Positions 1 through 5,233 of a stretch of 35,243 bases of DNA are shown in pieces. Positions within the stretch are counted from its first letter, which is position 1. Each line of letters opens with the position of its first letter. The stretch covers positions 1 to 35,243 of IMG/VR virus record IMGVR_UViG_3300049825_000239; one strand, 5' to 3'. The notes under the pieces were generated by a model. That model made no database searches and was not told the DNA's origin. It saw nothing but the letters and a program-made list of their open reading frames with translations. Position numbers and translations under genes: made by a program. The DNA is from a virus.

Positions 1-253
1 TAAGCATGGCGTCGGCCCATATATAACGAGCTTTTGTAATGCACAACAAATAGCCTTTTCCTAGTGAATAGTTTTCCACTGATATACCTATCCATCTGGC
101 AGCAGCACCAATGTCGCCTGGGATAATATTGTCTATTTCTCTGGCAGGTGCGTGAATAGCCATATAGTCGCGCAAACTCATGCCAAGAAGGGTTATGCCG
201 GTACCTGTTTCCGTAACAGGAAATGCTGGCCCGCCATCGTCTCGCTCGCTCAT
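1..253 (-). CDS. Phage protein of the 'LRDYxA' type, C-terminus cut by window edge
   Basis: The frame starts with ATG at 253 (MSERDDGGPAFPVTE) and stays open to base 1, so the C-terminus is missing. Visible features are a GGPAFP start, a GMSLRDYMAIHAP segment and a later KARYIWADAMLA segment. This pattern resembles small phage proteins of unknown function that carry 'GMTLRDYFAAKA' and a C-terminal 'AYAIADAML' helix; that match is from memory. The ATG shares one base with the upstream stop (TAATG), so translation is probably coupled to that gene. Function is unknown and no catalytic motif is visible. Confidence 0.7.
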   Translation of the reverse strand, partial: MSERDDGGPAFPVTETGTGITLLGMSLRDYMAIHAPAREIDNIIPGDIGAAARWIGISVENYSLGKGYLLCITKARYIWADAML

Positions 254-600
254 TACAGCTTCATCCTGAACTCAAGTTCTGCGCGCGCTTCCGCTGCCTC
301 GACCTTTTCGCGCAGCGCATCGCCGTCGCGGTTTTCGGCTGCGATAATCAGGTGCGTTGCGAGGCGCTCAGAGTGAAGTGACCCATAACATAATTTTTCT
401 GCGCGACATTTATCGGAAAATTCAACGGTGCAAATATTACGAATGTTATTAAGCGCCTGCGGATTCTCCGCAAAATATCCACCAAGCAAGTCGCCCAGAT
501 CAGCATCACTCATGTCCTGAATGTGCTGCGCCGTTAGTGCTGGCGGTATTTTCACCGGCTTGGCATAGCGAAAATCGGCTGTATCTTGTTCATTTTTCAT
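253..600 (-). CDS. Hypothetical phage protein, 115 aa
   Basis: The ATG at 600 is preceded by GAGG at good spacing. The protein is hydrophilic, begins MKNEQDTADF, has an acidic stretch around residues 30-48 (SDADLGDLLGGYF) and ends in an Ala/Glu-rich helix (REKVEAAEARAELEFRMKL) that looks like a coiled coil. There is no signal peptide or membrane segment. It is the middle gene of a leftward operon (1100, 600, 253), with a 23-nt gap upstream and a one-base overlap downstream. I do not recognise the family; early accessory function is inferred from position only. Confidence 0.7.
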   Translation of the reverse strand: MKNEQDTADFRYAKPVKIPPALTAQHIQDMSDADLGDLLGGYFAENPQALNNIRNICTVEFSDKCRAEKLCYGSLHSERLATHLIIAAENRDGDALREKVEAAEARAELEFRMKL

Positions 601-623
601 GGTCGCCTCGTCGTTGTCGATGA

Positions 624-1100
624 CTAGGCCGCAAGCGCGGCCAGTTTTTCCGCGCGGCGGATAGCGGCCTCTGGCAATTGATTTGCTGCCGGTAGAGCGG
701 CGTCCATAAATTCGATGTAAGCCTGTTTAATCTGATCTCTGAATTTTTCAGAATCAGCAGCCCAGCGGCCAGCAGCAGCAGCAATCACACTACACTTATT
801 AGCCAAGTCAGCTGCAAGCCATGCGCGGCGTGACATCTCGTTGATATCGTTTGTTGTTGACCCCATAGCGCGTTCGATGTAGGGCATCATCAGTTCGCGC
901 TCGTCGTCTTTCAGAAAATCATTGAATCGAACGGCGATTGGCCTGATGGTCAGGCAAACGCAAGGCGACCGGTCGGTGATCTGCGGTTCACCGTTTAGAT
1001 ATGCGATCACGTTCATAAAACAGCCTTGACCAGTAGTTCCGGTGTCAGCGTGAGCGCCACTCAGCAATTTGATCGGCTTGATGATTTCTAGTAGTGACAT
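624..1100 (-). CDS. Conserved phage/actinobacterial-type protein with 'MNVIAYLNGEP' motif, 158 aa
   Basis: The ATG at 1100 follows AAGGAG and a well-placed sigma70-like promoter at 1133-1161, so it is the first gene of the leftward operon. Residues about 25-50 (GCFMNVIAYLNGEPQITDR, then a Cys pair in SPCVCLTIRP) resemble a widespread uncharacterised protein with 'CLMEAVAYVAGEPHSDHP' near its N-terminus, often found next to Ala-rich repeat proteins; this is recalled, not searched. The rest is helical (DERELMMPYIERAMG, SRRAWLAADLANK). There is no known enzyme motif. Annotated as a conserved phage protein of unknown function. Confidence 0.72.
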   Translation of the reverse strand: MSLLEIIKPIKLLSGAHADTGTTGQGCFMNVIAYLNGEPQITDRSPCVCLTIRPIAVRFNDFLKDDERELMMPYIERAMGSTTNDINEMSRRAWLAADLANKCSVIAAAAGRWAADSEKFRDQIKQAYIEFMDAALPAANQLPEAAIRRAEKLAALAA

Positions 1101-1132
1101 GTCTATATCTCCTTTTCGTTGTCGATGGGTGA

Positions 1133-1161
1133 AGATTACGCCGCCGTTTGTCGCTTGTCAA
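1133..1161 (-). promoter_or_regulatory. Predicted sigma70 promoter for the leftward operon at 1100
   Basis: On the minus strand TTGACA (1156-1161) is followed after 17 nt by TAATCT (1133-1138), about 30 nt before the ATG at 1100. The -35 is perfect and the -10 close. It lies between the stop of the HTH gene (1170) and the next gene, so the operon can be transcribed separately from the HTH gene. Confidence 0.6.
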
Positions 1162-1169
1162 GCGTCAAA

Positions 1170-1343
1170 TCAAAGTATTTTAGATTCCCTATGAAAAATC
1201 CAAGGCGAATTCTTGTTGCTGCCGACTTGGAATGGCTCTGGCTTGACCATGCCTACCTCCGCTTTGTTAAGTAGGGTCTGTTTGCTGACTCTTAGCTTGA
1301 TTGCCATTTCCTGTGCAGACAGGTACTCTTTCTTTTCTTTCAT
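1170..1343 (-). CDS. Small helix-turn-helix (excisionase/MerR-like) DNA-binding protein, 57 aa
   Basis: Start ATG at 1343 has AGGAA six bases upstream; stop is TGA at 1170-1172. The protein begins MKEKKEYLSAQEMAIKLRVS and continues KQTLLNKAEVGMVKPEP, the pattern of a HTH_17/excisionase-type winged HTH ('ls..ea...lgvs..tl...'). The C-terminal part (GSNKNSPWIFHRES) would be the wing. It is divergent from the gene at 1442 and shares an intergenic region in which the two promoters overlap, so it may repress one of them or act as a recombination directionality factor. No integrase is visible to support the latter role. Confidence 0.7.
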   Translation of the reverse strand: MKEKKEYLSAQEMAIKLRVSKQTLLNKAEVGMVKPEPFQVGSNKNSPWIFHRESKIL

Positions 1344-1363
1344 GTTATTCCTTTATTGGATGC

Positions 1364-1393
1364 TTGACACACATCAAGATAGCATGCTTTAAT
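1364..1393 (+). promoter_or_regulatory. Predicted rightward early promoter
   Basis: TTGACA (1364-1369), an 18-nt spacer and TTTAAT (1388-1393) lie about 50 nt upstream of the ATG at 1442. It overlaps base for base with a leftward promoter at 1376-1405. The shared spacer is centred on AGCATGCT (1381-1388), an 8-bp palindrome that could be an operator. Confidence 0.6.
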
Positions 1394-1405
1394 TGTTGCG
1401 GTCAA
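1376..1405 (-). promoter_or_regulatory. Predicted leftward promoter for the HTH gene at 1343
   Basis: On the minus strand TTGACC (1400-1405), an 18-nt spacer and TATCTT (1376-1381) precede the ATG at 1343. Its -10 box lies inside the spacer of the rightward promoter and vice versa, so polymerase could not occupy both at once. Confidence 0.55.
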
Positions 1406-1441
1406 TAGCAATGTGCAGAGTTTGGCGAAACGGATGATCAT

Positions 1442-1837
1442 ATGGAAACCAAAATTTACAGCGGGAAAATAGAGGAGCGCGATCACTTTGAGGCGCCTGA
1501 TATAGTGTTTTTGTCCGGCATGGCTGAACCGCTGGCTTGCGAACTAGGATGGATGAACGGGAAGCAAGTTTGCGTGAGCTACTGGATCACCGATAAGCAA
1601 GTAACAAAACCCGAAGCGCGCGAGGCTTTCATGCTGCGACTGATGGGCGCGGCGGACGTGGATTTTTTCAGCCATTACAGCGAGATCACAGGATATCTTT
1701 GGACTGACGAAGATTTGTGCGTAGGAGGCCATGATTTAATTGGCGAATTCAAAGAAAACATTGGGAAATGGCTGATTTTGGAAGTTGAAGACGTGACGCC
1801 AAGCGCCGAAGCAACGCGGCAAAACGAAGGGGAATAG
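1442..1837 (+). CDS. Phage early protein of unknown function, 131 aa
   Basis: First gene of the rightward early operon, ATG at 1442. It starts METKIYSGKIEERDHFEAPD and later reads WITDKQVTKPEAREAFML, SHYSEITGYLWTDEDLCVG and GGHDLIGEF. This combination resembles a conserved hypothetical protein I recall from phages of proteobacteria ('YSEYTGYLWTDEELNVGGHDL'). The composition is acidic and soluble; there is no signal peptide or catalytic signature. The stop is followed after two bases by the next ATG. No function assigned. Confidence 0.75.
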   Translation: METKIYSGKIEERDHFEAPDIVFLSGMAEPLACELGWMNGKQVCVSYWITDKQVTKPEAREAFMLRLMGAADVDFFSHYSEITGYLWTDEDLCVGGHDLIGEFKENIGKWLILEVEDVTPSAEATRQNEGE

Positions 1838-1839
1838 TT

Positions 1840-2004
1840 ATGGAGCAAGACGCAAACCAAGCGCCGAAGCGCGACAGAAAAACAGATAATCCAGGCGGCT
1901 GCGAGTGCAATGAATGCGGCGCAATCTTCATAGGGGGAGAGGAGCACTCTCTTTGCGCGGTGTGCGTGGAGTTGTTTGACAAATACGGCAAGAAGAAATC
2001 ATGA
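1840..2004 (+). CDS. Small zinc-ribbon-like protein, 54 aa
   Basis: ATG at 1840, two bases after the previous stop; the TGA overlaps the next ATG as ATGA. The sequence has CECNECG (residues 21-27) and CAVC (39-42), four or five cysteines arranged CxxC...CxxC, suggesting one zinc ribbon. Small zinc ribbons in phage early regions often bind nucleic acid or host polymerase, but nothing here fixes a target. Confidence 0.62.
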   Translation: MEQDANQAPKRDRKTDNPGGCECNECGAIFIGGEEHSLCAVCVELFDKYGKKKS

Positions 2005-2231
2005 CTAGAGCAGAACGCATAGTAAAAATGTTGCATGAACTTCGATACGAAATTGAAGTGGGAATGATGCAAGGCGACATTGAAGAATCGATGAGATTTA
2101 CTTTTATAGTGCCTATCAGCAAGTCGATGCCTGAAGGCGTTGTTGTGTGTAGGTTTGAAACGAGGCCCATGCATAAGCAAAACGCTTTCGGCATTGGTTT
2201 AGAAGAGCCTCGGTTGCGTATAGTAAAGTGA
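2001..2231 (+). CDS. Hypothetical early protein, 76 aa
   Basis: The ATG at 2001 overlaps the upstream stop as ATGA, implying coupled translation. The protein begins MTRAERIVKMLHELRYEIEV, a charged helix, followed by a beta-rich half (RFTFIVPIS, GVVVCRFETRP). I do not recognise it. Its TGA (2229-2231) is followed at once by CGCCCAACG, which matches the antisense core of the attC sites at 4548-5603, so it may be a relic cassette gene. Confidence 0.6.
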   Translation: MTRAERIVKMLHELRYEIEVGMMQGDIEESMRFTFIVPISKSMPEGVVVCRFETRPMHKQNAFGIGLEEPRLRIVK

Positions 2232-2232
2232 C

Positions 2233-2251
2233 GCCCAACGTTTAATCTGCC
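2233..2251 (-). other. Possible fossil half attC site
   Basis: GCCCAAC (2233-2239), then a 6-nt spacer GTTTAA, then TCTGCC. Read on the plus strand this equals the reverse complement of the R'-spacer-L' half of the attC sites farther right (GCCTAAC, GTTTGA, ATTCAGC). The 13-mer GTGACGCCCAACG at 2228-2240 is identical to the reverse complement of the junction at 5596-5608. No partner half was found within 150 bp, so it would be a broken site. Confidence 0.35.
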
Positions 2252-2256
2252 ACTAA

Positions 2257-2418
2257 GTGAAACAAAAAACACCTCCAGCCGAAACCTACTACGAAGTAAC
2301 CGCCGCGCAGATGGTTCTATTCGTTGATGGCAAGCAGGTGATCTTTGCGGAGCCTGAGCCGGAGCAGAAATACACCGGGCTTGAGAAGATAGCGAAAAAT
2401 AGGAAAGCGAAGAAATGA
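2257..2418 (+). CDS. Small hypothetical protein with GTG start, 53 aa
   Basis: The frame starts with GTG at 2257 and ends TGA at 2416-2418, overlapping the next ATG (2415) by four bases. The translation begins MKQKTPPAETYYEVTAAQMV, continues LFVDGKQVIFAEPEPEQKY and ends in a basic tail (KIAKNRKAKK). It fills an otherwise empty 180-bp gap in a tightly packed operon and has a natural-looking beta pattern. The Shine-Dalgarno is weak, so start and reality are moderately uncertain. No function. Confidence 0.45.
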   Translation: MKQKTPPAETYYEVTAAQMVLFVDGKQVIFAEPEPEQKYTGLEKIAKNRKAKK

Positions 2419-2648
2419 GGCGAGCCGCGCGAACCGAAGGGTTAAGTTTTGCTAACCGCCTCTCAATGGCGATGGAGATACTCGGCGTATCTAGCAAGGA
2501 AATGTCAAACCGGACAGGGCTATCACAAAGCAATATAAGTCATATAACGTGTGGCAGGAGAGAGCCATCACTAGCTAACTTGTCGTTGATTATTCAGGCG
2601 CTAGATTGTGATTCCTACTGGTTAATAACAGGAATAAAAAGAACATGA
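2415..2648 (+). CDS. Cro/CI-family (XRE) helix-turn-helix regulator, 77 aa
   Basis: ATG at 2415 (ATGA overlap with the gene upstream). Residues about 11-75 form an XRE domain: FANRLSMAMEILGVSSKEMS, NRTGLSQSNISHITCGRREP and SLANLSLIIQALDCDSYWLI, with the recognition helix in LSQSNISHITCGRREPS. There is no peptidase or dimerisation tail, so it resembles Cro more than CI. Its position inside the early operon suggests it regulates early promoters, perhaps the overlapping pair near 1385. It starts with MRRAAR, as does the next gene. Confidence 0.85.
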   Translation: MRRAARTEGLSFANRLSMAMEILGVSSKEMSNRTGLSQSNISHITCGRREPSLANLSLIIQALDCDSYWLITGIKRT

Positions 2649-2935
2649 GACGCGCGGCTAGAGTAGATGCAAACCATTCAGGGATCATCAACGCCTTCCG
2701 CAAATACGGCTGTAGCGTGCTTGATACATCGCAGCTAGGCGGCGGTGCACCTGACATCATCGTAGGCCGCTGGATGCGCTGTGTGTGCGTCGAGATTAAG
2801 GATGGCGAGAAAGTCCCTAGTGCGCGCAAGCTGACGCCGTTGGAGATCAAATTCAAGCGTGAATGGAAGGGCGCATACGCTCTAGTCGAAAATTTGGATG
2901 ACGTGCATTACACCGTGAAGCATTTTTTATCGTGA
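2645..2935 (+). CDS. PD-(D/E)XK nuclease, VRR-NUC-like, 96 aa
   Basis: ATG at 2645 overlaps the stop of the regulator. The core motif is visible: an N-terminal helix (NHSGIINAFRKYGCSV), then LGGGAPDIIVG with the metal-binding Asp, then CVCVEIKDG giving ExK, then PSARKLTPLEIKFKREW. This order (helix, GxPD, ExK, L-T-P-E-x-x-F) is typical of small stand-alone phage VRR-NUC-type nucleases thought to cut branched DNA. A role in recombination or replication intermediate processing is inferred; substrate is unknown. Length is normal for the single-domain form. Confidence 0.8.
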   Translation: MRRAARVDANHSGIINAFRKYGCSVLDTSQLGGGAPDIIVGRWMRCVCVEIKDGEKVPSARKLTPLEIKFKREWKGAYALVENLDDVHYTVKHFLS

Positions 2936-2942
2936 GGCGAAT

Positions 2943-3164
2943 ATGAAAAGATGGGCGGCACTATGGCGGCAAAAGAATAAGCTCGACGGTGAGCATGAGC
3001 ACATTATTTGCGAAGGCGGAATGCCGATGCTATTCCACAGCAGGCGTGAGGCGAGGGAATGGATTTTAGTGCGTTATGGATACTTGGTAAACCGGCCAGA
3101 CCTTCGCTCCGAGCCACACGGGTGGAAAATGCCTATACCTGTGATTGTGAGGATTGCGAGATGA
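2943..3164 (+). CDS. Conserved phage protein, 73 aa
   Basis: ATG at 2943, seven bases after the previous stop, preceded by GAGGCG. The sequence MKRWAALWRQKNKLDGEHEH...PMLFHSRREAREWILVRYGYL...RPDLRSEPHGWKMPIPVIVRI resembles a common small phage protein with 'LFRTRKEARAFIKERYGYI..RPDLRAEPHGWRMPKAV', known only as hypothetical. Basic and Trp/Arg-rich, so nucleic-acid contact is possible. Stop overlaps the next ATG. Confidence 0.75.
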   Translation: MKRWAALWRQKNKLDGEHEHIICEGGMPMLFHSRREAREWILVRYGYLVNRPDLRSEPHGWKMPIPVIVRIAR

Positions 3165-3370
3165 AAACATACCAAGAGCGCTGCGAACAAGCGCGCCATA
3201 CAACGGCTGGCGACAATTGGCGGCATATTAAGACTGGCAAGACGGTGATAGTCATGGGTCGTATCGGGGCTTACGGAATTATCTTGCTGCATCAATCAGG
3301 GAAGCGCACTACAAAGCGAGATCATTACCTTGCCAGTGATTATGAACTGCTTAACGCAAACAAGTATTAA
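3161..3370 (+). CDS. Hypothetical early protein, 69 aa
   Basis: The ATG at 3161 overlaps the TGA of the gene upstream (ATGA); a longer in-frame start at 3059 would lie wholly inside that gene and is rejected. The protein begins MKTYQERCEQARHTTAGDNW and has a beta-strand centre (TGKTVIVMGRIGAYGIILLH) followed by a basic segment (GKRTTKRDHYLASDYELL). It looks like a small SH3-like or OB-like barrel, but this is a guess. Confidence 0.6.
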   Translation: MKTYQERCEQARHTTAGDNWRHIKTGKTVIVMGRIGAYGIILLHQSGKRTTKRDHYLASDYELLNANKY

Positions 3371-3377
3371 GGTATTC

Positions 3378-3443
3378 ATGCGCAAAGTAAACCTACTAAA
3401 AATTGACCGCCCGCGCAAAAAGGCGATATCGACAAGGAACTAG
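3378..3443 (+). CDS. Possible 21-aa basic peptide
   Basis: ATG at 3378 with TAAGG upstream reads MRKVNLLKIDRPRKKAIST before TAG at 3441-3443. It fills the gap between two genes in the operon and is strongly basic. It could be a real microprotein or a leader for the next gene, whose start lies five bases downstream. Support is only position and ribosome site. Confidence 0.25.
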   Translation: MRKVNLLKIDRPRKKAISTRN

Positions 3444-3447
3444 AAAA

Positions 3448-3903
3448 ATGAGCGAGCAACAAAAGCAGGTATCAATATTTGATCTTCCAAAGCGCACGAT
3501 TTACCGCCTGACAAATCGAGAGAAGGAAATATTCAAAATACCGGAAAACTATCAAAGCATGACGCCAGAAAAACAGTCTGTAGTCGATGCCGCAGAAAGA
3601 AAGCGGGAATATAACCGTCAATATTCTGTCGTGTCTTACTCAAAAAAACGCAAGAGATCGGTACAAAAGCGACAGGCGATGATAGTTAAGTTTATTGCGA
3701 CTCGGCCTAGAGAAATTGTCGAAAGCATTGATGTATGCGACTACATAACAGAGCGCATAGCGTGCAAGGTAGAGTCGATAGCAAGCGATCTGAAATGGCT
3801 CACAGTCAAAGGCCATCTTAAGCGCAAGGACGGGCCGCTAAAATGGTCTAAAGCACAGTATCAAATTGGCGATGTGCCTTTTAACGATGGGAGTGAGTCA
3901 TGA
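3448..3903 (+). CDS. Hypothetical protein with winged-helix-like C-terminal half, 151 aa
   Basis: I place the start at ATG 3448 (AAGGAAC seven bases upstream); an in-frame TTG at 3403 lacks a ribosome site. The N-terminal third (MSEQQKQVSIFDLPKRTIYR) is basic. The middle has KKRKRSVQKRQAMIVKFIAT and the end reads ITERIACKVESIASDLKWLT then VKGHLKRKDGPLKWSKAQYQ, a helix-helix-wing pattern like a winged helix. DNA binding is inferred from this pattern and the high Lys/Arg content. The stop overlaps the next ATG. Confidence 0.65.
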   Translation: MSEQQKQVSIFDLPKRTIYRLTNREKEIFKIPENYQSMTPEKQSVVDAAERKREYNRQYSVVSYSKKRKRSVQKRQAMIVKFIATRPREIVESIDVCDYITERIACKVESIASDLKWLTVKGHLKRKDGPLKWSKAQYQIGDVPFNDGSES

Positions 3904-3989
3904 GCGATCCATTCATTGTAATCGGCCTTTCCTTCGCCGCCGCATGCTGGATAGGATGCATTATTCATTATCTTTTTTTCAGGAAATAA
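3900..3989 (+). CDS. 29-aa single-pass membrane microprotein
   Basis: ATG at 3900 overlaps the preceding TGA, and TAA is at 3987-3989, two bases before the next start. The translation MSDPFIVIGLSFAAACWIGC IIHYLFFRK is one hydrophobic helix with a positive C-terminus, so it would insert with the N-terminus out. Coupled start, good length of transmembrane helix and exact fit between two genes make it credible. It could affect host membrane or superinfection; that is speculation. Confidence 0.55.
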   Translation: MSDPFIVIGLSFAAACWIGCIIHYLFFRK

Positions 3990-3991
3990 TC

Positions 3992-4276
3992 ATGAGCGAT
4001 ACACCGAAGCCGCCAGAGCAAATACTTTTTGAGGCGATGGGGAATGGCGATTGGGAAACCGAGGCTGAGGAAGTGCAGGGGTATTACCGCAGCTATGTGG
4101 CAGCTATTCGCCCGCAGATCGAAGCTGGGGCGCGAGCGGTGGCGATTGAGGATGCCGTTTCAGCCTGTAAGGCTGAGTTTTTGATAGAGCCGAACAAAAA
4201 TGACGATGGCGATTTATCCTATGACTTGGCCGTTAGCCACTGCATAGAGGCAATAAAAACCATTGCCCATAACTAG
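3992..4276 (+). CDS. Hypothetical acidic protein, 94 aa
   Basis: The start is ATG 3992, with AGGA ten bases upstream in the end of the previous gene; an upstream in-frame start at 3866 overlaps two genes and is rejected. The protein is acidic and helical: MSDTPKPPEQILFEAMGNGD, then AIRPQIEAGARAVAIEDAV and LSYDLAVSHCIEAIKTIAH. Last gene of the plus-strand early operon; its TAG overlaps the stop of the convergent HTH gene. Function unknown. Confidence 0.65.
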   Translation: MSDTPKPPEQILFEAMGNGDWETEAEEVQGYYRSYVAAIRPQIEAGARAVAIEDAVSACKAEFLIEPNKNDDGDLSYDLAVSHCIEAIKTIAHN

Positions 4277-4422
4277 GCTTTCCTCTCCTTCGCCTTACGC
4301 TCAAGCGCGCGCTTGACTGTACTCCTTGATACGCCAGCCTTGCGCGCTGCTTCGGCCTGGGTGCTGCCTTTTTCGTAGAGGCGTATAGCTCTGTCTGTGG
4401 CGGCTGATTGTCTTGGTGGCAT
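4273..4422 (-). CDS. Minimal helix-turn-helix protein (resolvase-type HTH only), 49 aa
   Basis: ATG at 4422, TAG at 4273-4275. The sequence MPPRQSAATDRAIRLYEKGS, TQAEAARKAGVSRSTVKRAL, ERKAKERKA carries a clean HTH like the C-terminal domain of resolvases/invertases and the Hin HTH ('T..eAA...GVSrsTV.R'), followed by a basic tail. There is no serine-recombinase catalytic domain. It is the last leftward gene below the cassette island, separated from it by 130 bp containing a 9-bp inverted repeat. It may be a regulator or a relic of a recombinase; the sequence does not decide. Confidence 0.6.
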   Translation of the reverse strand: MPPRQSAATDRAIRLYEKGSTQAEAARKAGVSRSTVKRALERKAKERKA

Positions 4423-4500
4423 GACGTGTTTGTTTTTTCGATTAGGACGTACTAAAAATACAAAGTTCGTTGATTTTGTTGAATATTTTCTTGATGCGCT

Positions 4501-4535
4501 GCGATACTGTCCGGATTTTATTAGGTCAGTATCGC
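4501..4535. repeat. Perfect 9-bp inverted repeat at left edge of the cassette island
   Basis: GCGATACTG (4501-4509) and CAGTATCGC (4527-4535) are exact reverse complements with a 17-nt loop, 13 bp to the left of the boundary core GTTAGGC. There is no T-run in either direction, so it is a poor intrinsic terminator. Possible recombinase-binding arms, operator, or Rho-type terminator hairpin at the end of the leftward operon. Confidence 0.55.
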
Positions 4536-4547
4536 CCTCTATTTCAC

Positions 4548-4554
4548 GTTAGGC
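4548..4554 (+). other. Boundary core site (attI-like or attC half-site)
   Basis: GTTAGGC fits the integron core GTTRRRY and is preceded by TTTCAC, comparable to TCAAAC and TCAATC before the core of the complete sites. No matching left half is present upstream, so this is the left limit of the array: an attI-type site, a secondary integration site or a truncated attC. The neighbourhood CAGTATCGCCCT loosely recalls class 1 attI, but I cannot align it here. Confidence 0.5.
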
Positions 4555-4555
4555 G

Positions 4556-4753
4556 TCAGAGGCCCGCGTTGTGCTTTTCCTCGGTTGTCATCTCGCGCAC
4601 GCGCAGGGCCTGCCCGCTGTGCACGTACTCGAACGCATCACTTTCCAGCGTGTTCAGCGTCTGCGTGTGTTGCACTGTCCCGTCGCTGCGCAGCGTCTCG
4701 ACCACCACAGGCATATGCAGTTGAACAATCGCGATCTTCACTTTCGTTGTCAT
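4556..4753 (-). CDS. Cassette 1: hypothetical phage-type protein, 65 aa
   Basis: ATG at 4753, TGA at 4556-4558, so the gene stops two bases before the boundary core GTTAGGC. The protein MTTKVKIAIVQLHMPVVVET continues with LESDAFEYVHSGQALRVREM, an even beta-strand pattern with the motif YVHSGQ; I recall similar small phage proteins with 'EYVHSGQ.l.IRE' but no function. It fills the cassette except for about 40 bp upstream of the start. Plus-strand frames through the same DNA give low-complexity Arg/Ala sequence and are not believable. Confidence 0.65.
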   Translation of the reverse strand: MTTKVKIAIVQLHMPVVVETLRSDGTVQHTQTLNTLESDAFEYVHSGQALRVREMTTEEKHNAGL

Positions 4754-4791
4754 GGCTTGCTTTCAAAGTTGTGGCGCCTTCACGGGTAGAC

Positions 4792-4847
4792 GCCTAACCC
4801 TTCATTGCAGCGGACGGCTGCGCCGCCGCTGAATTCAAACGTTAGGC
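4792..4847 (+). other. attC site B (56 bp)
   Basis: Inverted cores GCCTAAC (4792-4798) and GTTAGGC (4841-4847). Left arm: 5-nt spacer CCTTC, then ATT-G-CAGCGG-A-CGGC; right arm reverse complement: 6-nt spacer GTTTGA, then ATT-CAGCGG-CGGC. The arms pair perfectly apart from two extra bases on the left, G4807 and A4814, which match the extrahelical bases of functional attC sites. Loop is TGC. The asymmetry fixes the orientation as left to right on the plus strand. The minus-strand gene at 4842-5180 ends inside it (GCC-TAA). Confidence 0.88.
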
Positions 4848-5180
4848 GCTCACGTCTTCGCCAGCATTCAAGCGCCGGCAAAGCTCTGTGGCAATGGCAA
4901 TCTGCTGATCCCACACAAAGCCGCAGATCGGCCAATGGCACGGGCCGCCGTTGTGGCTCACCAGTAGTTTGTCTTCGCCGAACCAGCCCCACGATCGCTG
5001 TCCGTGCTTGTTGCTGGCGCGGACAACGGAAATCTCCCAAGATCGGCTGCATCGCTCACCAAAGGCTTGCACTTTCCAGGCGTGAAGCTCAAACGTAGCG
5101 CAAGCGTCATCACGCTTCGCCACCGCCGCGCCTAACCCATCGCTCGAAAGGACCGCCAACGGCTGGTCAGGCTGTGCCAT
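4842..5180 (-). CDS. Cassette 2: hypothetical protein, 112 aa
   Basis: I choose ATG 5180 (AAGGAG seven bases upstream) over ATG 5186, which is one base from the ribosome site. Both starts, the ribosome site and the first 16 residues (MAQPDQPLAVLSSDGLGA) lie inside attC site C. The stop TAA lies in the core of attC site B. The body, FELHAWKVQAFGERCSRSWE, ISVVRASN, HNGGPCHWPICGFVWDQQIA and a helical end ELCRRLNAGEDVSA, suggests a small alpha/beta protein; no family recognised. The N-terminus may have been extended by fusion of the attC into the frame. Confidence 0.65.
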   Translation of the reverse strand: MAQPDQPLAVLSSDGLGAAVAKRDDACATFELHAWKVQAFGERCSRSWEISVVRASNKHGQRSWGWFGEDKLLVSHNGGPCHWPICGFVWDQQIAIATELCRRLNAGEDVSA

Positions 5181-5230
5181 CTTCATACTCCTTCTCGGCC
5201 GTTGTCGGCCTCTCAGCTCAAACGTTAGGC
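5130..5230 (+). other. attC site C (101 bp)
   Basis: Cores GCCTAAC (5130-5136) and GTTAGGC (5224-5230). Left arm: spacer CCATC, GCT-C-GAAAGG-A-CCGCCAACGGC; right arm reverse complement: spacer GTTTGA, GCT-GAGAGG-CCGACAACGGC. Extra bases C5145 and A5152 occupy the same positions as in sites B and D, and pairing extends beyond 20 bp with few mismatches. It is longer than its neighbours but within the known attC range. On the opposite strand it carries the Shine-Dalgarno and start of the 5180 gene. Confidence 0.85.
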
Positions 5231-5233
5231 GTC

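Noticed and set aside
4571-4797. Plus-strand frames across cassette 1, one ending exactly in the attC TAA
   Set aside because: The translations are Arg/Ala/Ser-rich low-complexity sequence typical of a shadow frame, and have no ribosome site, while the minus-strand protein has a natural strand pattern.
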